Of a stretch of DNA of 64,000 nucleotides, positions 9,234 to 16,354 are shown piece by piece. This DNA is from Bacillus sp. HSf4 (GTDB lineage Bacteria > Bacillota > Bacilli > Bacillales > Bacillaceae). The notes beneath the pieces are model-generated. The model made no database searches, was not told where the DNA came from, and saw nothing but the letters and a program-made list of their open reading frames with translations. Location of the stretch: contig NZ_CP120679.1 of the NCBI RefSeq assembly GCF_029537375.1, positions 3,577,501 through 3,641,500 on the forward strand, read 5' to 3'. The translations under genes and the position numbers were made by a program. Every line of letters begins with the position of its first letter. The first letter of the stretch is position 1.

Positions 9234-9722
9234 TACGTCTAAAACCATTTTGACTGTTTTGAGGCTGTGTCCTGCAAAGTCTTCTTCATATTCGGAAATC
9301 TCCTCAAAACCTTTCGCTTTGTAAAAATGTTTTCCGGTACGGTTATCTTTCTCCACTTCTACAAAGATTTTGTTCACACCCTCCAAGCGCTTGATCCCCT
9401 CTTTAAGCAGTGCGGACCCAATGCCGTTTCCTTGGTATTCCGGATATGAATAAATGGCCGCGAGATACGCCTCCCCTCCTTCTTTGACAAAGGAGCAGTT
9501 GACGAAACCGACGATTTCCCCGCCCGCTTCTGCCACGAGAATCAAAGAGCGCTCCATACGCTCAAGCATTCTCTCATCGCTGTATGCGGACTGCAGAAAT
9601 TCCTCTTGAACACTGCGGGGAATAATGCCATCATACGTATCATTCCAGCTCGTTTTTGCAACCTGCTGAACGGAAGCAATGTCTTCCATCTCCATTTTGC
9701 GTATGTCAAACTCCAACTCCAT
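9231..9722 (-). CDS. GNAT-family N-acetyltransferase
   Basis: This is a 163-residue single-domain GNAT enzyme. The acetyl-CoA pyrophosphate loop appears as YPEYQGNGIGSALLKEGIKR near residues 92-112 (Q/RxxGxG/A pattern). It is preceded by a beta strand EAYLAAIYSYP and followed by EVEKDNRTGKHFYKAKGFEE, the motif B region. The family transfers acetyl groups to small molecules or protein N-termini/lysines; the substrate is not predictable. GTG (9725) and ATG (9722) overlap the ribosome-binding region, and ATG is preferred. It is a monocistronic unit convergent with the small ORF. Confidence 0.8.
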   Translation of the reverse strand: MELEFDIRKMEMEDIASVQQVAKTSWNDTYDGIIPRSVQEEFLQSAYSDERMLERMERSLILVAEAGGEIVGFVNCSFVKEGGEAYLAAIYSYPEYQGNGIGSALLKEGIKRLEGVNKIFVEVEKDNRTGKHFYKAKGFEEISEYEEDFAGHSLKTVKMVLDV

Positions 9723-9794
9723 CACCCTTCCAAATCATTCAATAATTTCAAATATTATAACATTGATAACTGTAAAGAGGTAGATGGCATGAAA

Positions 9795-9823
9795 AAAAGA
9801 GCATTGCTTGACAATGCTCTTTT
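9795..9823. terminator. Terminator of bdbDC
   Basis: AAAAGAGCATTG (9795-9806) pairs with CAATGCTCTTTT (9812-9823) around a 5-nt loop. On the minus strand it is followed by a run of Ts, making a good intrinsic terminator. The bdbC stop codon lies in the stem. Confidence 0.75.
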
Positions 9824-10235
9824 ACTCCTCTTTCCCCTTCAAAAAACACATCAAAATAATGATCAAAATAAATGCGGTAAGGGCGAGAAACGGAATCGTG
9901 ATGAAGCCGAACCAATTGATGTACTCCCCTGAACAAGGCACACCGGTCACACACGGCTTAATGCCGTTAAAGCCGGGTATCTTCTGCTCCAAATAGTGCA
10001 TCAGGGAAATGCACCCGCCGATGATCGCCATCGGCAGCACATATTTTTTAACCTTGACATCACCTTGAAACGTGGCGATCCCGAGAATCAGCACCAGCGG
10101 ATACATCATGATCCGCTGATACCAGCACAGTTCACAAGGAATGAATTGACGGATTTCGCTAAAGTACAGGCTGCCGAGGGTCGCGGTCAAAGCAACGATC
10201 CAGGCGCCGTACAGAAAGACTGCTTTATTTCTCAT
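9822..10235 (-). CDS. bdbC: Thiol-disulfide oxidoreductase BdbC (DsbB-like)
   Basis: This 137-residue membrane protein has four transmembrane helices. The quinone-coupled pair CELC is at residues 34-37. A second Cys pair in an extracytoplasmic loop appears as KPCVTGVPCSGEY near residue 95. DsbB-like proteins reoxidise a partner thiol oxidase; here the partner is BdbD, encoded immediately upstream with an 11-nt overlap. The pair makes disulfides in secreted proteins and competence pili components. Confidence 0.93.
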   Translation of the reverse strand: MRNKAVFLYGAWIVALTATLGSLYFSEIRQFIPCELCWYQRIMMYPLVLILGIATFQGDVKVKKYVLPMAIIGGCISLMHYLEQKIPGFNGIKPCVTGVPCSGEYINWFGFITIPFLALTAFILIIILMCFLKGKEE

Positions 10236-10920
10236 CCGAGTTGCCTTTCAGCTCTTTTTCGATCGCTTCTTTGATCTTGTCATAATCAAATGGTTTATCG
10301 ATCTTTACACCGTTGACAAAGATGGTCGGCGTCGAGTCCACATTGTATTGGCTGATGAGCGACTCGTCCGTTCCCAGCTGTTCAGAGAACGTCTTATCAT
10401 TCAAGCTTTTGACAAGCTTGTCACCCTTCACCTTTGTATGGGCTTCGGCAATGTCCGCCAATTTGGCCGGTGTCGCCCACTCATTTTCCATCGTATCGTT
10501 GTCCGGCTGCGCTTTGAATAAAGCTTCATGGAACGCCCAGAATGAATCAGGGTCTTCCTTCCATACCTGTTCAGAAGCGAGGGCGCTCAGCTCTGATCCT
10601 CTGCCGTGCTGCTCATTGACGAAATTAATATATGAAAAATTGATTTTTCCTTTGTCGATGTAATCTTTTTTCAAATCAGGAAATACCGATTCCGTCCATT
10701 GTTTGCAGCTCGGACACTTGTAATCTCCGAATTCGGTCACCGTCACGGCCGCGTTTTTGTCCCCTAGAATCGGCTGTCCTTCTGTTGACGGCTTTTCATC
10801 GTAGTTTTGTGAAGCGTTTTTTGTTTGATTGTTCAAAACGACGAGCGCTCCGATCAGAAAAACGACCACGACTGTCATGATCACTGCAAATTTCATCGGT
10901 GACTGCTGTTTCTTTTTCAC
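10225..10920 (-). CDS. bdbD: Thiol-disulfide oxidoreductase BdbD (DsbA-like)
   Basis: This 231-residue protein has an N-terminal membrane anchor (FAVIMTVVVVFLIGALVVL) and an extracytoplasmic thioredoxin-fold domain. The active site is YKCPSCKQW near residue 70, and the cis-Pro loop is STPTIFVNG near residue 195. It oxidises cysteines in exported proteins and is recharged by BdbC. The start is a GTG with GAGGTG 5 nt upstream. It is the first gene of a bdbD-bdbC operon whose promoter must lie in 10921-11044. Confidence 0.93.
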   Translation of the reverse strand: MKKKQQSPMKFAVIMTVVVVFLIGALVVLNNQTKNASQNYDEKPSTEGQPILGDKNAAVTVTEFGDYKCPSCKQWTESVFPDLKKDYIDKGKINFSYINFVNEQHGRGSELSALASEQVWKEDPDSFWAFHEALFKAQPDNDTMENEWATPAKLADIAEAHTKVKGDKLVKSLNDKTFSEQLGTDESLISQYNVDSTPTIFVNGVKIDKPFDYDKIKEAIEKELKGNSDEK

Positions 10921-11044
10921 TTAGACACCTCATTATTTCTTATTTTTGTACCATCAGTTTTATATCTTCTTCATTTTAACAAGACAAGCCGTGTTCGTGA
11001 AGATGCCAAAAAATGATTTTCCAGTTCTTTGGACGGAAAAAAAG

Positions 11045-13159
11045 TTACATTTCCTTGACTTTTAATACGCGCATCGCATTTAAAACAGCGAGAAGCGTGA
11101 CACCGACATCTGAAAATACGGCTTCCCACATCGTCGCGATGCCGAACGCGCCCAAGAGAAGAAAAACGCCTTTAATGCCGAGCGCGAACATGATATTCTG
11201 CCAGACGATCCTTCTCGTCCGTTTGGCAATGCCGATCGCTTCAGCGATTTTTGACGGCTGATCCGTCATGATGACGATATCGGCGGCTTCAACAGCCGCA
11301 TCAGAACCAAGGCCGCCCATCGCAATTCCGATATCCGCCCTCGCCAAGACCGGTGTATCATTGATTCCGTCTCCGGCGAAAAGCAGCTTTTCTTTCCGGA
11401 GCTTCCGCCCTTCAAGTTCTTCAATCCGGTCAACCTTATGCTGCGGAAGCAGCTCCGCATGCACTTCATCAATGGCAAGCACCTTCCCGACGGCTTCGCC
11501 GACCTCTTTTGCATCTCCCGTCAGCATCACCGTTTTCTTAACACCTGCTTTTTTCAAGGATGAAATCGCCTGCCGGGCATCTTCTTTTATATCGTCGGCA
11601 ATCAAAATCGAACCGATAAACTCTCCGTCGGCCGCCACATATATCACCGTTCCGATGCCGTTTTTCTCCTGATAGCGAACATTTTCTTTCTCCATCAGTT
11701 TGGCGTTTCCGGCCAAAATGACCGTTCCGTTCACTTCCGCCTTCACCCCGTAGCCGGATATTTCATTGTAATTTTGAATGGCTTCGGCTGATACGGATTT
11801 CCCGTATGTGTCGCGGATCGATTCGGCGATCGGATGTGCGGAGTGATATTCGGCGAACGCCGCGTATTCAAGGAGCTTTTCCTCCGTTATGTCCTGATGG
11901 GCCGGTGTCAGTTTGACGACGGCAAATTCACCTTTTGTCAATGTGCCCGTTTTATCAAATACAGCATATTTGACATCATTGAGCGCTTCTAAATAATTGC
12001 TTCCTTTGACCAGAATGCCGGCTTTTGATGCCGCACCGATGCCTCCGAAAAAGCCTAACGGAATAGAGACAACAAGCGCGCATGGACAAGAAATGACCAA
12101 AAAGACAAGCGCTCTGTAAACCCAATCCGATAATAGAGCTCCCGGAACGATCAAAGGCGGCACAAATGCGAGAAGAAGGGCGACAATGACGACGAACGGC
12201 GTATAATACTTGGCAAACTTGCTGATAAAGTTCTCGGTTTTCGCTTTTCTTGCGCTCGCATTTTGAACCAAATCAAGAATTTTAGATACGGTCGATTCGC
12301 TGTATTCCTTGACGACTTCGACTTTGAGCACGCCGTTTTTATTGACAAAGCCGCTGAGCACCTCTTCCCCGGGCGCCGCTTCGCGCGGCACGGATTCCCC
12401 GGTTAGCGCAGAAGTATCAACCATCGACTTTCCTTCTAAAACCTTGCCGTCAAGAGGGATTTTTTCCCCCGGTTTAATGATGATCACATCGCCTGCTTTG
12501 ACAATGTCCGGGGATACCTTGGCCGTCCCGTCCTCTGTTTGCAGATTGGCGTAGTCGGGGCGGATGTCCATCAAATCACTGATCGATTTTCGCGAGCGGT
12601 TGACAGCGGCTCCCTGAAACAGCTCGCCGATTTGGTAAAACAGCATAACGGCGACACCTTCCGGGTACTGCTTGATGATGAATGCGCCGATCGTCGCGAT
12701 CGTCATTAAGAAATGCTCATCAAAAACCCGGCCGCGAAACATATTTTTAACCGCTCTTAACACGACGTCACCGCCGATGAGAAGATAAGCAAGGATAAAG
12801 AAGAGAAATTCAGGTGCACCGCCGGCAGAAAAAAGAAAGCCTGCCGCTCCGAGAACGGTTCCCGCGATCAGTCTTGCGATCGTTTTTTTCATGCGCTTTC
12901 CTGCGGTATGCGTTGAAGAAGAGGCACCTTCCTTCAGTGCCACATGTACGTGCGGTTCAATGGCCGTCACTTTTTTCTCGATTTCCGAGGATATGTTTTG
13001 GCTTGTGTCTTTGTTGACCCTGACGGTCAGAGTGGTTGTGGCAAAATTGACCGAGCACGCATCAATTCCTTCCATGCCGGCGATTTCATTTTCAATTTTC
13101 TGCGCGCAGTTCCCGCAGTCAAGGCCGTTTAGCATGTATTCTTGCTTCACTTTGTCCAT
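11045..13159 (-). CDS. cadA: Cd2+/Zn2+/Co2+-exporting P1B-type ATPase
   Basis: This 704-residue heavy-metal ATPase has one N-terminal HMA domain with LNGLDCGNCAQKIE near residue 15. Six to eight membrane helices include the ion-site motif SCPCALV. The phosphorylation motif is FDKTGTLTKG and the ATP-hinge motif is GDGINDTPVLA. CPC together with this HMA type fits the divalent-cation branch that exports Cd, Zn and Co. The ATG at 13159 follows AAAGGTG with 6-nt spacing; a GTG three codons upstream overlaps the ribosome-binding site. Length agrees with B. subtilis CadA (YvgW, about 702). Confidence 0.92.
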   Translation of the reverse strand: MDKVKQEYMLNGLDCGNCAQKIENEIAGMEGIDACSVNFATTTLTVRVNKDTSQNISSEIEKKVTAIEPHVHVALKEGASSSTHTAGKRMKKTIARLIAGTVLGAAGFLFSAGGAPEFLFFILAYLLIGGDVVLRAVKNMFRGRVFDEHFLMTIATIGAFIIKQYPEGVAVMLFYQIGELFQGAAVNRSRKSISDLMDIRPDYANLQTEDGTAKVSPDIVKAGDVIIIKPGEKIPLDGKVLEGKSMVDTSALTGESVPREAAPGEEVLSGFVNKNGVLKVEVVKEYSESTVSKILDLVQNASARKAKTENFISKFAKYYTPFVVIVALLLAFVPPLIVPGALLSDWVYRALVFLVISCPCALVVSIPLGFFGGIGAASKAGILVKGSNYLEALNDVKYAVFDKTGTLTKGEFAVVKLTPAHQDITEEKLLEYAAFAEYHSAHPIAESIRDTYGKSVSAEAIQNYNEISGYGVKAEVNGTVILAGNAKLMEKENVRYQEKNGIGTVIYVAADGEFIGSILIADDIKEDARQAISSLKKAGVKKTVMLTGDAKEVGEAVGKVLAIDEVHAELLPQHKVDRIEELEGRKLRKEKLLFAGDGINDTPVLARADIGIAMGGLGSDAAVEAADIVIMTDQPSKIAEAIGIAKRTRRIVWQNIMFALGIKGVFLLLGAFGIATMWEAVFSDVGVTLLAVLNAMRVLKVKEM

Positions 13160-13198
13160 CTCTCTCACCTTTCTTTTAAGCGCCGTGACGGTTCATTT

Positions 13199-13224
13199 TA
13201 TATATGAGCATATATGCATATATT
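13199..13224. promoter_or_regulatory. Probable CzrA/ArsR-type operator upstream of cadA
   Basis: An imperfect dyad built from ATATGAGCAT and ATATGCATAT lies about 45 nt upstream of the cadA start. A further GCATATAA-type half-site is near 13238. ArsR/SmtB repressors such as CzrA bind similar ATATGAACA-type 12-2-12 dyads and control cadA in B. subtilis. Overlap with the probable promoter fits metal-relieved repression. Confidence 0.5.
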
Positions 13225-13320
13225 ATGTAACCTTATTATATGCTCGATCCGGAAAATGTGTCAATCGCTCTTTTGTATGAATCGGTCCCTTTTCTTGCCG
13301 GTAAAACGCAAATGGGCATA

Positions 13321-13335
13321 TTGGAAACGCTGTCT
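13321..13335 (+). promoter_or_regulatory. CcpA binding site (cre)
   Basis: TTGGAAACGCTGTCT matches every fixed position of the degenerate cre pattern WTGNAANCGNWNNCW. It is 60 nt upstream of the sugar operon and close to a possible -10 (TATACT, 13339-13344), so glucose repression of the operon by CcpA is expected. Confidence 0.65.
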
Positions 13336-13343
13336 CAATATAC

Positions 13344-13364
13344 TTAGTTTAGCTATTAAACTAA
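13344..13364. promoter_or_regulatory. XylR-like operator dyad
   Basis: TTAGTTTA (13344-13351) and TAAACTAA (13357-13364) form a perfect 8-bp inverted repeat with a 5-nt spacer. The half-sites TTAGTTT/AAACTAA are those of the ROK repressor XylR, although the known XylR operator is longer. It lies downstream of a possible -10, suitable for repression. Confidence 0.6.
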
Positions 13365-13394
13365 CAAGCTTTCATTCACAAGGAGTGAGCGTCT

Positions 13395-14612
13395 TTGAAA
13401 AAACGATGTCTGATGATGATCTGCCTCGCCTTTTTGTTCGTGTTTGCCTCCGGATGCAGCGGTGACGGTACAGATGGGCAGAATGCAAAAGAAGTCAAAG
13501 TATGGGATTATTTCACAGGCAAACAGCAGGAGCTTTACCATGAACTGGTCGATCAGTACAACCAATCACAGGACCGGTTTCAAGTGGTCACAGAATACAT
13601 CCCTTTTAACGAAGTTAAAAAGCAGCTTTCCGTGGGGACAGCCGGAAATGCGCTGCCTGATGCGGTGTTTCTCGACAATGTCGACAATGCTTCATTTGCC
13701 GCAATGGGTGTTCTTGAGGATTTGACGGACAGAATTGAAAAATGGGGGCAGATCGATCAGTTTTATGAAGGACCTTTATCATCGGCCCGTTATCAAGAAA
13801 AGTATTACGGCATTCCGTTTGCAAGCAACGCACTGGCGTTGTTTTACAACAACGATCTGCTCCAGGAGGCCGGAGTGACGGGGCCGCCGAAAACGTGGGA
13901 CGAATTGAAGGAAGCGGCCAAAAAAGCGAGCAAAGGCCAGACGAAGGGCTTTGCGATGTCGGCGGTCAAATCGGAGGAAGGCGCTTTTCAATTTTACCCG
14001 TTCCTCCTGTCTGCGGGTGCAGATTTTGACAGCCTCCAATCAAAGGAAGCCGAACATTCCCTGCAATTTTTAACCGATTTAGTCAAGGAAGGCGCGATGA
14101 GCAAAGAAGTGTTAAACGCCACACAGGATGATCTGGCCAGACAGTTTGCGGCGGGACAGCTCGCCATGATGATCAACGGCTCCTGGAATATTGAACGGTT
14201 AAAAGGAGCCGAACAACTGGATTACGGCATCACTTTTATCCCGAAAGATCAAAGATATGCATCTGCTCTCGGCGGAGAAAATCTCGCCGTTGTCAAAGGG
14301 AAAAATACCGAAGGTGCATGGGATTTTATCACCTGGCTCCTCGATCCCGGCCGGCTTGAAACGCTGACGGCGGAAACCGGCGTTTTTCCGCCGCGGAAAG
14401 ATCTGCTCGAATCGTCGGATCATTGGAAAACGGATCAGAATCTAAAGTCGTTTATCCCGATCATGGATATCGCATCGGCGCGGGGGCCTTCCAAAGACTG
14501 GCCGCACATTTCCGAATCGCTGCAAATGGCTCTTCAGCAGGCTCTGAGTGAAAGCAAAACACCGAAGGAAGCGCTGGATGAGGCCGCACGGAAGGTCGAA
14601 ACACTAAAATAA
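13395..14612 (+). CDS. Sugar ABC transporter substrate-binding lipoprotein
   Basis: This 405-residue extracellular solute-binding protein family 1 member has a lipoprotein signal peptide ending FVFASGCSG. The cysteine near residue 21 would be lipidated. The body has the typical order of a sugar-binding protein: VWDYFTGKQQELYHELV, a YYGIPFASNALALFYNNDLL hinge stretch and a C-terminal AARKVETL. It would capture an oligosaccharide outside the membrane and deliver it to the two permeases that follow. ATG follows AAGGAGTGAG. It is the first gene of the operon, directly behind the cre and XylR-like sites. Gene context suggests xyloglucan oligosaccharides such as isoprimeverose. Confidence 0.88.
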   Translation: MKKRCLMMICLAFLFVFASGCSGDGTDGQNAKEVKVWDYFTGKQQELYHELVDQYNQSQDRFQVVTEYIPFNEVKKQLSVGTAGNALPDAVFLDNVDNASFAAMGVLEDLTDRIEKWGQIDQFYEGPLSSARYQEKYYGIPFASNALALFYNNDLLQEAGVTGPPKTWDELKEAAKKASKGQTKGFAMSAVKSEEGAFQFYPFLLSAGADFDSLQSKEAEHSLQFLTDLVKEGAMSKEVLNATQDDLARQFAAGQLAMMINGSWNIERLKGAEQLDYGITFIPKDQRYASALGGENLAVVKGKNTEGAWDFITWLLDPGRLETLTAETGVFPPRKDLLESSDHWKTDQNLKSFIPIMDIASARGPSKDWPHISESLQMALQQALSESKTPKEALDEAARKVETLK

Positions 14613-14623
14613 GGAGTTTGATC

Positions 14624-15514
14624 ATGATCAAAGCGTTCGTCCGAAAATGGGAAGGGTATTTCTTTATTTTTCCGGCTGTCCTGTTTATGTTGGCCCTGAT
14701 CGGCTATCCCTTGATCTACAATATTCTGCTCGGTTTTCAGAACCTGTCGCTTGCCAACTTCGCCTCCCAGGACGCCGGCTTTGTCGGGTTTGAAAATTAC
14801 AAGCGGCTCGCTCAAGAAAACGTATTCTGGGTTTCTTTGAAAAACACGCTGCTTTACACCGTCGGAAGCGTTGTTTTTCAATTTGCGGCCGGTTTTTTGC
14901 TGGCCTTGTTTTTCAGCATGAAGTTCCGCCTCGCCCCGTTTCTCCGCGGGCTGATGATGGTAAGCTGGCTGATTCCGCTGACGGTTACGGCGCTTTTATT
15001 TAAATTTATGATGGCTTCGGGTGAAGGGGTTTTCAACCAGCTCCTGCTTTCATGGGGCATCATTGACCACCCCGTCCCATGGCTGTCAAACCCGAATGTT
15101 GCGATTTGGTCTGTCATCATCGCCAACATCTGGGTCGGCATCCCTTTCAATATGCTGCTCATATCCGCCGGCCTCGGTTCGCTTCCGGAAGATGTCTATG
15201 AAAGCGCCAGCCTTGACGGCGCAGGCCGTTTCCAGAAATTCATCCATATCACCCTGCCCTTATTGCGCCCGGTGATTACCGTCGTCATGATGCTCGGCTT
15301 TATTTACACCTTCAAAGTGTTCGACCTTGTCTTTGTGATGACGGGCGGCGGTCCGGTACAGTCGACCGAAGTCCTTTCAACCGTGAGCTACCGCTATTCT
15401 TTTAACGAGTTTCAGTTCAGTATGGGAGCTGCCAGCGCCAATGTCTTGTTTTTGATTCTCCTTTTGGTCAGTCTCGTCTATCTGCGGCTGATTAAAAAAG
15501 ATGAGGTGATGTAG
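14624..15514 (+). CDS. Sugar ABC transporter permease, MalF-like
   Basis: This 296-residue inner-membrane permease has six predicted helices. The EAA loop appears as EDVYESASLDGAGRFQKFIHITLPLLRP near residues 190-215. Following it are TGGGP and QSTEVLST, typical of CUT1-family MalF/UgpA-type subunits. The ATG at 14624 is preferred to a TTG at 14618 because AAGGAG is 7 nt upstream. It starts 11 nt after the binding-protein stop, and the next permease begins 2 nt after its own stop. No ATPase gene is present, so the shared ATPase MsmX is the likely energy source. Confidence 0.9.
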   Translation: MIKAFVRKWEGYFFIFPAVLFMLALIGYPLIYNILLGFQNLSLANFASQDAGFVGFENYKRLAQENVFWVSLKNTLLYTVGSVVFQFAAGFLLALFFSMKFRLAPFLRGLMMVSWLIPLTVTALLFKFMMASGEGVFNQLLLSWGIIDHPVPWLSNPNVAIWSVIIANIWVGIPFNMLLISAGLGSLPEDVYESASLDGAGRFQKFIHITLPLLRPVITVVMMLGFIYTFKVFDLVFVMTGGGPVQSTEVLSTVSYRYSFNEFQFSMGAASANVLFLILLLVSLVYLRLIKKDEVM

Positions 15515-15516
15515 TC

Positions 15517-16335
15517 ATGCCGCGACGAAAAGAATGGCTCCTCAACATCATCGGGATTTTCATCACGGCTGTGTTTCTCTTTCCCGTTTACTGGATGATC
15601 GTCACGGCCTTGAAAAGCGAAGCCGAATTGTTTAAGATGCCGCCTTCCTTGTGGCCTGAGACATTCCAGCTTTCCAATTTTCAAGCTGTTTTTAAAGAGG
15701 GTGTCACCGGACATTTCATGAACAGCGTGCTGATTTCGGGAGTTGCGGCCGCGATTGTTCTGCTTTTGGCCGTCCCTTCCGCCTACGGTTTGGCCCGCTT
15801 TCCAATCCGCGGCAGGAAATGGTTCATCCTGTTGTTTCTGGTGACGCAGATGCTGCCGGCGACCGTTATTTTGACGCCGCTGTTTATCGCGTTTAACAAG
15901 CTGCACATCCTCAACACGTACATCGGACCGATTTTGGCCGCCGCAACACTTGGCATCCCTTTCTCGGTTTTGATGCTCAGAACCTTTTTTCTCGGGATAC
16001 CGAAGGAGCTTGAAGATGCCGCCAAAATTGACGGGTGCAGCCGTTTTACAGCGTTTGTCCGCATCATTTTGCCTGTTGCCATGCCGGGAATTGCCGTCAG
16101 CGGAGCGATTTCCTTCTTTTTCGCATGGGGCGATTTAATTTACAGCATGACATTCAACAGAAACCAGGAATTGTGGCCGCTTACGGCGGGCATCTACAAT
16201 GTGATCAGCCAATACGGCATTCAGTGGAATCATCTGATGGCATTTGCCGTCATTTCGGTTGTTCCGGTCATCATCATGTTTGTCATGCTGCAAAAACATC
16301 TTGTCAAAGGGCTTGTCAGCGGTTCAATCAAGTAA
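15517..16335 (+). CDS. Sugar ABC transporter permease, MalG-like
   Basis: This 272-residue permease has six hydrophobic segments. The EAA loop is PKELEDAAKIDGCSRFTAFVRIILPVAMPG near residue 165. The N-terminus has FPVYWMIVTALKSEAELF, a hallmark of MalG/LacG-type CUT1 permeases. It pairs with the preceding permease to form the transmembrane channel for the imported oligosaccharide. It is translationally close-coupled (stop of one gene 2 nt before the start of the next) and followed after 19 nt by the GH31 enzyme gene. Confidence 0.9.
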   Translation: MPRRKEWLLNIIGIFITAVFLFPVYWMIVTALKSEAELFKMPPSLWPETFQLSNFQAVFKEGVTGHFMNSVLISGVAAAIVLLLAVPSAYGLARFPIRGRKWFILLFLVTQMLPATVILTPLFIAFNKLHILNTYIGPILAAATLGIPFSVLMLRTFFLGIPKELEDAAKIDGCSRFTAFVRIILPVAMPGIAVSGAISFFFAWGDLIYSMTFNRNQELWPLTAGIYNVISQYGIQWNHLMAFAVISVVPVIIMFVMLQKHLVKGLVSGSIK

Positions 16336-16354
16336 AAAGAAAGGGTGCTTTACC

